Assembly: GCA_012269595.1 (NCBI GenBank)
Contig: JAAXJX010000007.1
Location: 23,658 to 78,077 of the forward strand
Reading direction: 5' to 3'
Origin: Planctomycetia bacterium
GTDB lineage: Bacteria; Planctomycetota; UBA8108; UBA1146
Length of the DNA stretch: 54,420 bases
Shown piece by piece: positions 23,554 through 32,219 of the stretch (position 1 is the first letter of the stretch; the number at the start of each line of letters is the position of its first letter). A program made the position numbers and the translations under genes. A model generated the notes under the pieces. That model was not told the origin of the DNA, did not search any database, and saw nothing but the letters and a program-made list of their open reading frames with translations.

Positions 23554-25527
23554 TCAAGACTGGACTTCAGGCGACCTCGCCTCGCCTTCCCATTCCATGT
23601 TCAACAGATTTCGGATGGCGGCATGCAACTCCAAAGCAGAGTGTCTCACATGAATCCCGGCATAGGGGATTCCCCGATCTCGCCATCGTCGTGAACGATC
23701 CACCTCAGAATCATTGACTACTTCGAGAACGCTCCAGCGGTTGATTTCTGAATCCCCGTTCAACTGTCCCAGCAGATCACGTGGGGAAACTTCAGATTCG
23801 TCGCTCACCAAAACCACTCCACCCTGAGCAGACATACTCACGCCGGAAAAATCTCTGTCGGAAATGTTGACCGTGTTCCAGCTTGCAGAGTTCACGGTTT
23901 GGACCACTGCATTACTGCTTTCAGTGGCCACGACAACATATGGAAGATCCACGGGAATCAGTAATTCTACGGTCGTCCCCTGGCCCTCTTCCGATTGTAT
24001 AGAGAGACGGCCTTTCAAATCGTGAACAAAGTTCTGCACATTTGCCAAGCCAAACCCCGAACCATCATCACCTTTTGTACTGAACTCTACTTCCGTGGAT
24101 TGCTGCAGAACATCCTCAGACATCCCGCATCCATTGTCAGCGATGGAAATTCGAATGTACTCGATCTGATCATCAGTGTTTCCGGCTGCCACAGAGCTAT
24201 GGACAGAGACCCACTCCGATTGAACCCTGATCCAACCTTTATTGGCCAGTCCACCTTTATCCGAAATGGCATCCACCGAGTTCTTTACCAGATTCAGGAT
24301 GATCATTTCGAAATCATTAACGGCACAACAGATTTTCTTGTTTACCGGAATCTTGAGGTCGAAATCCAGACGAATATTGTCGGGAACGATCATCTGCAAC
24401 GCTGGCCTAAGAAGCGACAGGGATTCATCCGGCGCAATCGGATATCTTTTGTTTACGGAGATTGTTTGCGCACGAATCGAATCGAGCATCTCTCCGGAAG
24501 TTTGAGAAATGGTTTTTGCTCGATCAATAATCACGTCGAGTTTCTTTTCGACAGCTTCAGCAGAAGAGCCTTTGTGCACTTGGGATTTTGCCAGTTCGGC
24601 GGACATGTTGATCACAGAAACGCAGTTGTTGATATCGTGAACGATGCCTGCGGACAGCTGGCCCAATTCGCCGTGAACCTGATTTTGCCTGACCAGGCGG
24701 CTGACCTTGTTCAACTGTGTTTGCTCTATCAACATGGCCACTCTCAAGAGGCCCAATCCGATACACAGCAGGACCAGAGTCTGTACACCAAACAGAACCA
24801 ATCCAATATTTCTCACTACGTACACTTCAAACAGACTGTATCCAACAAAATACAGCGTGAACCATCCGAAATTAATCAAGCCGAATGCGAGCAAAGGCAT
24901 ATTCAGAAAGTAACTGGATTTGAATTCCCTGAACCTCGAAAGCGCTTTATTCAGACAAGGGCAAAACAGCAGACCTGCTGCAACATATGAGCTCCCCATC
25001 AAAAGCATCGGCAAAAGAACTTTTTCTAAAAAGCGCTGATCGCCTAAGTCCCCAGTATCCATATATGCCCATCTGACCTGAAACGAAAATACGATGGCCA
25101 TTCCTGTAAAAACCACGCCTTGGATTACCTTCTTGGAAAATCTGATGGAGTGAAACATTTCCCAAAGACCCATCAGCAAAAAGGCAGATGACAAATAGAA
25201 TCCGATCTGGGAAAAGAATGAGGCAACCCTGGGGGTCCAATAGGGATCTATAAACCCAGCGACACTGCGACTCTGCAAACTCACAAGTGCGCCCAGATAG
25301 AAAAGCGCAAGAAATCCCCAGTGGCTTGCGATCAGTTTTCTGTGTCCACTTTTTCTCGAAGCTGAAGTACTGAGAATCAAACCACCTATGGTCAGGCAAA
25401 TCGATGCGCAAAGAATATATGCACCGGAATAAAGATCTATGTACTGATCGCCTGAAAGTTCGATTTCATTCAGAACTTCCAGAATCGGAAAAGGCCATTC
25501 CGTTTTCTGATCTGTGGAATCATTCAT
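23554..25527 (-). CDS. Membrane sensor histidine kinase with a C-terminal receiver-like tail
   Basis: 657 residues from ATG 25527 (GAGGAG nearby upstream; an earlier in-frame start at 25608 is rejected). About seven membrane helices fill residues 32-265, resembling 7TM sensor modules without an obvious extracellular domain. The transmitter follows: H-box LSAGIVHDINNCVSV with His297, N-box ILNLVKNSVDAI, G1 DNGCGM near 464 and G2 GSGFGLANV near 489. Residues ~530-657 contain alternating strands and helices (GGVVLVSDE, YAGIHVRHSALELHAAIRNLL) like a receiver fold, but lack a convincing phospho-accepting Asp set. No response regulator gene is adjacent. It is divergent from the monooxygenase-aminotransferase genes and may control them (inference). 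The gene looks AT-richer than its surroundings. Confidence 0.9.
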   Translation of the reverse strand: MNDSTDQKTEWPFPILEVLNEIELSGDQYIDLYSGAYILCASICLTIGGLILSTSASRKSGHRKLIASHWGFLALFYLGALVSLQSRSVAGFIDPYWTPRVASFFSQIGFYLSSAFLLMGLWEMFHSIRFSKKVIQGVVFTGMAIVFSFQVRWAYMDTGDLGDQRFLEKVLLPMLLMGSSYVAAGLLFCPCLNKALSRFREFKSSYFLNMPLLAFGLINFGWFTLYFVGYSLFEVYVVRNIGLVLFGVQTLVLLCIGLGLLRVAMLIEQTQLNKVSRLVRQNQVHGELGQLSAGIVHDINNCVSVINMSAELAKSQVHKGSSAEAVEKKLDVIIDRAKTISQTSGEMLDSIRAQTISVNKRYPIAPDESLSLLRPALQMIVPDNIRLDFDLKIPVNKKICCAVNDFEMIILNLVKNSVDAISDKGGLANKGWIRVQSEWVSVHSSVAAGNTDDQIEYIRISIADNGCGMSEDVLQQSTEVEFSTKGDDGSGFGLANVQNFVHDLKGRLSIQSEEGQGTTVELLIPVDLPYVVVATESSNAVVQTVNSASWNTVNISDRDFSGVSMSAQGGVVLVSDESEVSPRDLLGQLNGDSEINRWSVLEVVNDSEVDRSRRWRDRGIPYAGIHVRHSALELHAAIRNLLNMEWEGEARSPEVQS

Positions 25528-25755
25528 CACCACTCCTCTGTCATTTCGCATCTTTGGGCAATTCCCGCACAACGGAAAAACGCCCCAGGACCTCTGGTAT
25601 ATCCCCAACTCAAAAACTCCTGTTAAACCCCAAATTCACGCCCTTCTCGGCAATTTGGAGTTTTTCGGTCCCCTTCATCCCCAGATCCGGATTCCAGATA
25701 TATCGGGACAGGGGAATTGGAATTTCTTCCCTTGCCCCTCTGAGAGAGGTGAATC
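25528..25755. promoter_or_regulatory. Divergent intergenic region between kinase and monooxygenase genes
   Basis: 228 bases with nested inverted repeats: AAAAACTCC (25612-25620) with GGAGTTTTT (25657-25665), and inside them CCAAATT (25630-25636) with AATTTGG (25652-25658). The two pairings share GG at 25657-25658, so they would compete as RNA structures; as DNA they could be an operator. The plus-strand gene has GAGAGAGGTGA as ribosome-binding site. Confidence 0.4.
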
Positions 25756-26844
25756 ATGAAGATTGTTATCATCGGGGGCAGTATCGCCGGGATGGCCTGC
25801 GCCCTGAGTCTTCAGAAAAGCGGACACCGCGTTTCAATACTGGAGCGAAGATCGTCCAATGCTTCTGGCGGATTCGGAATGATCCTCGATGCCAACACTT
25901 GCCAGAATCTTCGGGAATTGGGCGTTTCGATATCAGGCCATACCCACGTAATCGGGCAGTACCACGTCCACGACCTGAACCACAACTTTCATTCCCGACA
26001 GCCCCTGCAGGGTTGCCAGGGAATTGAGAGGCAACGCCTCGTAAGCCAGATGCGAAGTCAGCTCCAACCTGGAACGATTCACTTCGGGGCTGAGTTTGAC
26101 CACTTCATCATGGATAAAAACGGATCTACCCGTGCTGCTGCCCTGAGGAATGGAAAAATCATCGAAGCGGATCTCTTCATTGGTGCGGATGGTGTCCGGT
26201 CGAAAATTCGCCGCGATTGTTTCCCCGAATCGACTTTGAATTCCGTCAAATCTGTTGAGATCGTCGGCATGACTCCGTTCGAAACAATCCCAACAGAGTT
26301 GCAAGGCACCTTCAAAAAGTTCATGAATTATCGTGAGGGAGCCGCCATGGGGATGGTTCCAACTGCAGACCAGAAGGTGATCTGGTACTTCCAATGGGAC
26401 CTCCGTCGCTGGCCCCAAACATTGCTGGATTCCGAAGCAAGGTCCGATTGGCTGAAGTCAGAACTGCGGAGGTGGCCAACATTGGTCAGAAAGGTCGTCG
26501 GATCCGAGGATCTGCGCCACTGTCATCTTTGGAGAACCACCGACATGGATCTCCCCTCCCGTTTTCACAAGGGAAATGTACTGCTGGTGGGAGACGCCGC
26601 TCATCCCCTTTTGACCTTCACCAGTCAGGGAGTTGGGTCCGCACTCGAGGATGGCCTGACTCTTGGGGATACCCTGAATGACTGGAACTCCACTTCCGTC
26701 GACAGTCTCGATCGACGCCTGACAGATTTTGCCGACAAACGGATTCCGGTTCTTCAGCGAAGACTCAAAGAGGGTCGAAGCCTGCAAAGACAGTTCCTGG
26801 GTCTTGAGTCACAGTTCATTGGCCGAGTCCCCGTTTGCGCCTGA
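25756..26844 (+). CDS. FAD-dependent monooxygenase (group A flavoprotein hydroxylase family)
   Basis: 362 residues; ATG 25756 follows GAGAGAGGTGA closely. The N-terminal Rossmann motif is VIIGGSIAGMACALSL with the ribose-binding Glu30 at the end of the second strand (SILERR). The DG motif is FIGADGVRS (Asp145) and the second FAD motif NVLLVGDAAHPLLTFTSQGVGSALEDG (Gly279-Asp280), all intact. This is the PHBH/zeaxanthin-epoxidase-like class that hydroxylates or epoxidises aromatic and other organic substrates with NAD(P)H and O2. It is followed 26 bases later by a PLP aminotransferase gene and by a degenerate relative further on, which suggests a small biosynthetic or catabolic set. The substrate is unknown. 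Confidence 0.92.
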   Translation: MKIVIIGGSIAGMACALSLQKSGHRVSILERRSSNASGGFGMILDANTCQNLRELGVSISGHTHVIGQYHVHDLNHNFHSRQPLQGCQGIERQRLVSQMRSQLQPGTIHFGAEFDHFIMDKNGSTRAAALRNGKIIEADLFIGADGVRSKIRRDCFPESTLNSVKSVEIVGMTPFETIPTELQGTFKKFMNYREGAAMGMVPTADQKVIWYFQWDLRRWPQTLLDSEARSDWLKSELRRWPTLVRKVVGSEDLRHCHLWRTTDMDLPSRFHKGNVLLVGDAAHPLLTFTSQGVGSALEDGLTLGDTLNDWNSTSVDSLDRRLTDFADKRIPVLQRRLKEGRSLQRQFLGLESQFIGRVPVCA

Positions 26845-26870
26845 ATAGAGATCAGAAAGAAGCCCCGCCG

Positions 26871-28070
26871 ATGAATATTACACCTGCCCCTGAATTGTTC
26901 AGTCATGACCGGATCGATGAAAAAGCGCTCAGAAGAACCGCCTTCAACCTGCGCTGGGCCACAGTTGAAGAAGATGTGATTCCTCTGACCGCGGGTGAAA
27001 TGGATTATCCGATTTGCCCTGAGGTTGCTGATGCGGTTGGACGTCACATCCAACAGGGATATCTGGGTTACTGCCCTCCTCAGGGATTCGAAAGTTTTCG
27101 GGAAGCAATCGCAGAAGACTTGTGTCGCAAGGGGGTACCCGCCAGCGCGGACAAGGTTCTCGTCATCGATGGAGCAGCTTCCGCGCTCAAGGTTGCCTGT
27201 CGCGCCATTTTGAAACCTGGCGACGAAGCCCTGACCTTTGACCCCGTTGATTTTCTGCTTCCACACTGTGCGGAGCTGGCCGGAGCAAAGGTTCTTCGCT
27301 GTCCGGTTTCACCCATCGGGGGGGCATTCGACATTCAGCAACTCGAGTCGATGATCACTGCCAAGACAAAAGCCCTGCTGGTTTGTAACCCCCACAACCC
27401 CACAGGCAGAGTTCTGAGAAATGAAGAACTCCACGCCATGGCCCAGCTCGCAGAAAAACACGATCTGGTGCTGGTCAGTGATGAAGTCTGGTCCGAAATC
27501 ATCCTTGCGGATGTACCCATGACCTCGCTGGCTTCTCTTTCTGCAGAAACCGCTGCGAGAACGGTGACAATTTCAGGCTTCTCAAAAAGTGACGGTTTGT
27601 CAGGGATGCGAGTTGGATACCTGCACTCTTGCAATGATCATCTCTTCAGAAAAATTACTGAAGAATCAGGGATCCTCGATACCAGTGGTGGCGCCACTGC
27701 CCTTTCCCAGGTGGCTGCAGAGGCGGCCCTGGTCCACGGGGGCGCTTGGCGCAGAGCCTTTGTCGATCATTTACGGCAGGTGATTCCCGCTACCGCTCAG
27801 CGCCTCTCAGCACTGGAAGGGATCCATTGCCCCGTTCCGGAGGGCACCTTCCTGCTATTTCCCAAAATCCAAATTCCGAATACAGAGATGGAAACTCTGG
27901 CGGAAAAGATTTTGAAAGAAGCACGAGTCAGTGTCGTGCCGGGTGCTGCGAGATGGTTTGGCCCGGGTGCTCAGGGACACTTGCGCCTCTCCGTTGCGAC
28001 CTCACAGGAGATTCTGAATGAGGCACTGACGAGAATCGAAGCTGTCTGGGATTCGATCAGAGCCCGCTGA
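26871..28070 (+). CDS. PLP-dependent aminotransferase class I/II (fold type I)
   Basis: 399 residues from ATG 26871; an in-frame start at 26835 overlaps the monooxygenase tail and is less likely. It shows the fold-type-I sequence order: GYLGYCPPQGFESFREAIAED, CNPHNPTGRVL (PLP phosphate and ring contacts), DEVWSEII, and the Schiff-base Lys239 in SGFSKSDGLSGMRVGYL. The C-terminal domain ends with GHLRLSVATS containing the substrate-carboxylate Arg. Sequence style is between aspartate/aromatic aminotransferases and MalY/PatB C-S lyases. It probably acts with the preceding monooxygenase on an amino acid or amine, which is inference from position. Confidence 0.92.
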   Translation: MNITPAPELFSHDRIDEKALRRTAFNLRWATVEEDVIPLTAGEMDYPICPEVADAVGRHIQQGYLGYCPPQGFESFREAIAEDLCRKGVPASADKVLVIDGAASALKVACRAILKPGDEALTFDPVDFLLPHCAELAGAKVLRCPVSPIGGAFDIQQLESMITAKTKALLVCNPHNPTGRVLRNEELHAMAQLAEKHDLVLVSDEVWSEIILADVPMTSLASLSAETAARTVTISGFSKSDGLSGMRVGYLHSCNDHLFRKITEESGILDTSGGATALSQVAAEAALVHGGAWRRAFVDHLRQVIPATAQRLSALEGIHCPVPEGTFLLFPKIQIPNTEMETLAEKILKEARVSVVPGAARWFGPGAQGHLRLSVATSQEILNEALTRIEAVWDSIRAR

Positions 28071-28220
28071 AAAACACCCCCTTCAAATGAAAACGGCCGT
28101 TGCGGTCGGAAGCGTGAGTGATACTTTGGTGACTTAACTGCCATTTGTATCAAGCTCGACTATTTCCGTGTATTTCGTGCAGAGTGCGGCCTATCTCTTA
28201 TTCAGAGGCGTTTGAAGAGT

Positions 28221-29273
28221 ATGAAAATCACCATTTTGGGCTCCTGCCTGTCCGGTATGGCGCTCGCACTACGCTTGATCCACTCCAAACATGAGGTGGA
28301 AATCTGTCTTCCTGAAACAGGACTCGAATCCTGTAGCAGCGGATACCTTTTCAATTCGGTCTCTTTTGAATCTCTTTCTTCATTGGGCCTGAACCTTGGC
28401 AATTGGGTCACCCCTCTGAGGGGGGGAAGGGCTCATGCTGCTCCAGATCAAATAGAAGCAGAATCAGGAAACCATCTGTTTTCTGCCGATTCACTGCGCC
28501 TTCACCAAGTGATCCAAAAATCTGTGGGAGAAGAACGGTACCGGTTTGATTCGCGTTTCAGCCATTTTGAACCGCGTGTGGGATACCACATCAAATCCGC
28601 ACAGTTTGAAAATGGCACTGAAGCCCTGGCTGACCTTTTTGTCGGTGCGGACGGAGTCCAGTCTGTCGTCAGAAAAGAACAAGTGCCAGGCCCGGCGCTC
28701 TCCCTGGTCCAAACCCATCAAATCAGTGGAACCTCCAGAATCAGTGCTTCTGATTCAGTTCTGCGGGGCAGGGTCATCTCATACAGGGTTCCGCAGACTT
28801 CCGGTGAGCTGATCATCTACCCTGTCGAATCCGGGACCGTCTCCTGGCGACTGCAAATCGACGCCAGAGGAACATTCCACACCGGCACTTCTTCCGAAGA
28901 ACTTCGACAACAAGTCTTCAAATGGAGTCGCGGTTGGCCAACAGAGTTGCACCCCATCTTTGAAGAATCGGCCATCACAGCCGTGCAATCGGCAAAATGC
29001 TCTGACAGGAGGCTTCCCCACCTCTTTCACAAGGACAATGTTGTCTTGATCGGTAAAGCCGCTCACCCCACCTTGCCCGATCTGTACTCAGGGGTGGATT
29101 CGGATCTTGAAGATGCATTGCTGCTGGGGGATCTGTTGGATGAATTTGAAAAAGGCCACTTTGAATCACTGGATATCTGCCTGACAGAGTTCATCCGTCA
29201 GCGTCGGCCATTACTCAATTCAAGAATCCGCAGAGCCAGAGCCCAACAGAAAAGAGTGTTGTCCACTTCCTGA
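28221..29273 (+). CDS. Degenerate FAD-monooxygenase-like protein
   Basis: 350 residues from ATG 28221 (TTG at 28212 is an alternative). It aligns residue for residue at the start with the monooxygenase at 25756, yet FAD-contact positions have changed: Rossmann GSCLSGMALAL keeps only two of three glycines, the acidic residue after the second strand is Leu30, and the second FAD motif reads NVVLIGKAAHP, with Lys279 in place of the conserved Asp. The DG motif (VGADGVQS, Asp144) and LEDALLLGD are kept. It may have lost FAD binding or serve as a non-catalytic partner. It follows the aminotransferase after 150 bases. Its stop lies one base from the stop of the convergent deca-haem cytochrome gene, so no separate terminator fits between them. 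Confidence 0.85.
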   Translation: MKITILGSCLSGMALALRLIHSKHEVEICLPETGLESCSSGYLFNSVSFESLSSLGLNLGNWVTPLRGGRAHAAPDQIEAESGNHLFSADSLRLHQVIQKSVGEERYRFDSRFSHFEPRVGYHIKSAQFENGTEALADLFVGADGVQSVVRKEQVPGPALSLVQTHQISGTSRISASDSVLRGRVISYRVPQTSGELIIYPVESGTVSWRLQIDARGTFHTGTSSEELRQQVFKWSRGWPTELHPIFEESAITAVQSAKCSDRRLPHLFHKDNVVLIGKAAHPTLPDLYSGVDSDLEDALLLGDLLDEFEKGHFESLDICLTEFIRQRRPLLNSRIRRARAQQKRVLSTS

Positions 29274-29274
29274 A

Positions 29275-31395
29275 TCAGTCTTCTTCTGTCATGCGGAAAA
29301 TATTGATACTCGCTGACTTGAGCTTTCTGATTCCAGGTGAAACGTGGTACTGATGACAAAGGGTGCAGTCATCTGCCACCTCCTGACCGTGGCAATCTGT
29401 GCATGATTCCATTTTTACAGGAAACCAGTCATGACCACTGGAGGATTGAGACTCCCGCGGCTCATGACAGCTCGTGCACTGAAGATCTGCGTCACTGAAC
29501 ACATGATCTGCATGACTGAATTTCGAAAATCGAACCTTTTCTTCCCTGGCAGCGGGATTCCAGTTCAAAGCGCCCTTCTCAGCAGAAACCCCGGAATGAC
29601 ACTTGCTGCATTTCCCGGGAGCGTTGTCTGCCAACAGTAGTGACAGAATTTCTGCGGAGATTTCTTCGTTTGCGCCGTGGCGGATTTCCGCTTCGATCCA
29701 TGCTTTCAGGAATGGGTCAGCGTGCTGGACAGGCTTGTACCAAACGACCCCTGCCTCCTCGTACCAACCACCAAGATTGGCCCAATGACGGCCAACACTG
29801 GTTTCTTCGAGGGAGTGCTCCTGAACAATTGTTTCCTCTTTATCTGCGTCCTGCTTCTGATCCAAATCACCTGAGAGCAGATCGTCTTCTTCCAGCAAGA
29901 GATCTTCTTCGGATTCGGCAAGAAGATCTTCGTCTTCAGCCAACAGATCACCCTCATCCATGAGCAGGTCTTCTTCCTCATCCAGCAAGAGATCCTCTTC
30001 GCTGCCAGCGAGGAGATCATCCTCATCGACAACGGAGTCGGCAACAGCAGGCTTTTCTTCTGTCACCTCCTCTTCACTTGCTTGAGATTGAGGGTCAACC
30101 GGCATGCCACTGTCGAAACGATTCAGCTCTGTGTCCAGATCGGGGAACCAGCGTTCCTGCATTTTGACCAGCAAGGCGATCGGGAATTGGCCTGAGAGCT
30201 GGGCCAGTTCGTCACTGGTCCATTCGCTGTACTCCCCCGGCAACAGTCTTCCTATCCATGACCGCAAATCACTGATCATGTCTTTCATGAATGATCGCTT
30301 GATCGACATGGCAAACTCCTGAACCTCCCGCACTTTGGCCGGATTTCCAGGTTCATCCCCTTCTAGCTCTGACAATTTCATCAATTCGGAAAATTCAGAA
30401 TCCATTCCACTGCTTTGATACCATCGCCGAGTCCAGGGTGTGAGATCGAGAATATCGATGTACGGCCAATCTCCGACACCCATCCCCTCTTCCTTCATCT
30501 CTTCCAGGCCAAAAATCATTGGCAGTGCGAAAAACTTCACGGCTTCGCTCTTGACGATGTCTTCGGTATGACACTGGCCACAGGACTCTTCATAGGGAAG
30601 AACCGTCATGGCCCCGGTTGTCTCATTCAACTGGTGGCACCCCGAACAGGATTCGGGAGCAAACTCGGGCATGGTTTTGAAGTGACGCAATGCATGATCA
30701 GAGTGACTGAAAGAAAGTGTTCTCGGTTTGTTTCCGTAGTCTTCAGAAAAAGGAGGATGACCCGATACAAAACTTTCGAATTGTTGCTGGTGGCAAGTCT
30801 GACAGCGGGAATCAGAGAGGTGAACTTCATGACTGCCATGTCCGTGTTCAGCATGACAAACTGCACACTGTGTTTGATCATGGAAGGGAGCAACACCCTC
30901 CAGACCACTTCTCTCGCGCAACGCTTCTGGTGAAATTCCATGGGCACTCAGCGCATGAGGGCCCTGATCATGGCACTTGAGACAACCATCGCTGGCAAAG
31001 TTGTCTCCACTGCCATCCCAGACACTGGACAAAAGTCCTTGCCATGAATTCAAATCAGTGGAGTGGCAATCACTGCACTCAAACTGGGAATGAAAATGGG
31101 ACAGGGGGCCCGGTGAGATAAACTCCTGATCAAAGGGGCCCTTCTCATCTCCGCCAGTAGCGAGTGTGATCAGCAACCCGCCCAGAAAAAGGAGAAAAAG
31201 ACTGCGCTGGACCCTCTTTCGAAGGTAGCCCTCGCTCATGCGCGGAAAACAGCCCGCCTCTCCATGAGGACAGACTCCGGATCCTGTCGGACCGCTTGAG
31301 CATGGCTGGGAACTGTTGCCACAAATGTAGGGACGATCAGGACGCAAATATCGCGTTGTTCGTGAATCAAAGGCACCACGAGGCTTCGTATTCAT
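29275..31395 (-). CDS. Deca-haem cytochrome c with cytoplasmic Cys motif and acidic DLL repeat
   Basis: 706 residues. ATG 31395 overlaps the stop of the cytochrome-b-like gene (ATGA). The N-terminus is unusual: a Cys-rich stretch (C25, C32, C42, C49 within CGNSSQPC and SGVCPHGEAGCFP) precedes the single membrane helix (about 65-81), so it would sit in the cytoplasm. Ten CxxCH motifs follow in two groups, six at Cys107, 138, 177, 198, 250, 272 and four at Cys596, 640, 665, 677. Between them are a helical domain and an acidic repeat at ~456-510 (EEDLLLDEEEDLLMDEGDLL and similar). Likely an inner-membrane-anchored periplasmic electron carrier fed by the cytochrome b and ferredoxin subunits encoded upstream. 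No known family covers the whole chain. Confidence 0.9.
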   Translation of the reverse strand: MNTKPRGAFDSRTTRYLRPDRPYICGNSSQPCSSGPTGSGVCPHGEAGCFPRMSEGYLRKRVQRSLFLLFLGGLLITLATGGDEKGPFDQEFISPGPLSHFHSQFECSDCHSTDLNSWQGLLSSVWDGSGDNFASDGCLKCHDQGPHALSAHGISPEALRERSGLEGVAPFHDQTQCAVCHAEHGHGSHEVHLSDSRCQTCHQQQFESFVSGHPPFSEDYGNKPRTLSFSHSDHALRHFKTMPEFAPESCSGCHQLNETTGAMTVLPYEESCGQCHTEDIVKSEAVKFFALPMIFGLEEMKEEGMGVGDWPYIDILDLTPWTRRWYQSSGMDSEFSELMKLSELEGDEPGNPAKVREVQEFAMSIKRSFMKDMISDLRSWIGRLLPGEYSEWTSDELAQLSGQFPIALLVKMQERWFPDLDTELNRFDSGMPVDPQSQASEEEVTEEKPAVADSVVDEDDLLAGSEEDLLLDEEEDLLMDEGDLLAEDEDLLAESEEDLLLEEDDLLSGDLDQKQDADKEETIVQEHSLEETSVGRHWANLGGWYEEAGVVWYKPVQHADPFLKAWIEAEIRHGANEEISAEILSLLLADNAPGKCSKCHSGVSAEKGALNWNPAAREEKVRFSKFSHADHVFSDADLQCTSCHEPRESQSSSGHDWFPVKMESCTDCHGQEVADDCTLCHQYHVSPGIRKLKSASINIFRMTEED
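29871..30030 (-). repeat. Imperfect tandem repeat coding for acidic DLL units
   Basis: Within the deca-haem cytochrome gene, units around AGATCTTCTTC / AGATCATCCTC recur every 15-27 bases, coding for repeated [DE]2-3-DLL blocks (residues ~456-510 of the product). Spacing is irregular, so this is a low-complexity coding repeat, not a CRISPR-like array. Confidence 0.8.
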
Positions 31396-32219
31396 GACGC
31401 CCCCCCGGCTTTGAACGCTGTCACAAGAATGACATGCAAAATGATCATCAGGACCATCACTCCGGTCACCGGCACGTGGACAAAAAGCCAGCCACGCATC
31501 CACCTTTGGCGTACTCGATGAAGGTCCAGAACAGCTTTTTCCCGAACAATCCTTTGTACAGGAAGAAATGGCTCTGAAGAAAAAAGTACTGTCGGAGATT
31601 CGTAATCCTGCAATCTCTGTATCAAACTTTGCGGCACACCGAATTCAGGGTGAATTCGTGATGGCAGTATCCCGCAGCCTGAACACAAATAAGGTCGAAC
31701 CACCTCGAAGTACCCTTTGAGTATCTCAGGATTCAACTCTCCAGGTTCGAGCCCGGCGATGCAGTCGTCACTTTTCTTCACCATTCCTGCCAGCTCGTCA
31801 GGTATGCGCAAGGGGTTCACTTCCCTGCCATCCGCTCGAAGTGTTTCAGGCAATGCCCTCATGACCAACCAGCCGAGGAATCCGGAAATCAACAACAATG
31901 AATAAAGCACATAAAGGTGGGTCTCAAACAATCCTGTCGGAAATCTGTAACCCACATGCTCCAGAAATAACCAGGTGCTGATCACCCCAAAGCCCAGATG
32001 CAGCTGTAACCATGTCGCCGTTTTACCAATGGGCAAAAAGGGAACTTTTTTGCGTGCCCCATAAAGACAGAGGATCACAAAGCTTCCCAATAAAATCCAG
32101 CCGCTGGTAACAGCAGGATTGGCAAGCATTGCGTCTGCTTGCTCCAGAAAATAAAAACTGACAACGATGCCGATCAGGATCAATAACAGAACACCCGAAT
32201 GAGGAGGGCGGATTTTCAT
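31392..32219 (-). CDS. Cytochrome-b-like integral membrane protein
   Basis: 275 residues, ATG overlapping the stop of the ferredoxin-module gene (ATGA) and its own stop overlapping the deca-haem gene. Membrane helices are visible at about 9-28, 40-57, 70-90, 100-125 and 248-270. Histidines sit in or next to helices (WLQLHLGFG, FLEHVGYRF, FVHVPVTGVMVLMIILHVILV), the arrangement of b-type haem ligands in NapH/NrfD-independent quinol-cytochrome modules and in Hmc/Tmc-like complexes. A soluble loop at ~130-245 contains YLCSGCG, a CxxC pair. Quinone-linked electron transfer between the Fe-S subunit and the deca-haem cytochrome is the inferred role; the family is not recognised with certainty. Confidence 0.82.
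   Translation of the reverse strand: MKIRPPHSGVLLLILIGIVVSFYFLEQADAMLANPAVTSGWILLGSFVILCLYGARKKVPFLPIGKTATWLQLHLGFGVISTWLFLEHVGYRFPTGLFETHLYVLYSLLLISGFLGWLVMRALPETLRADGREVNPLRIPDELAGMVKKSDDCIAGLEPGELNPEILKGYFEVVRPYLCSGCGILPSRIHPEFGVPQSLIQRLQDYESPTVLFSSEPFLPVQRIVREKAVLDLHRVRQRWMRGWLFVHVPVTGVMVLMIILHVILVTAFKAGGAS

Noticed and set aside
29871-30030. CRISPR-like regular repeats
   Set aside because: Units are imperfect, unevenly spaced, inside an open frame and code for acidic DLL blocks.
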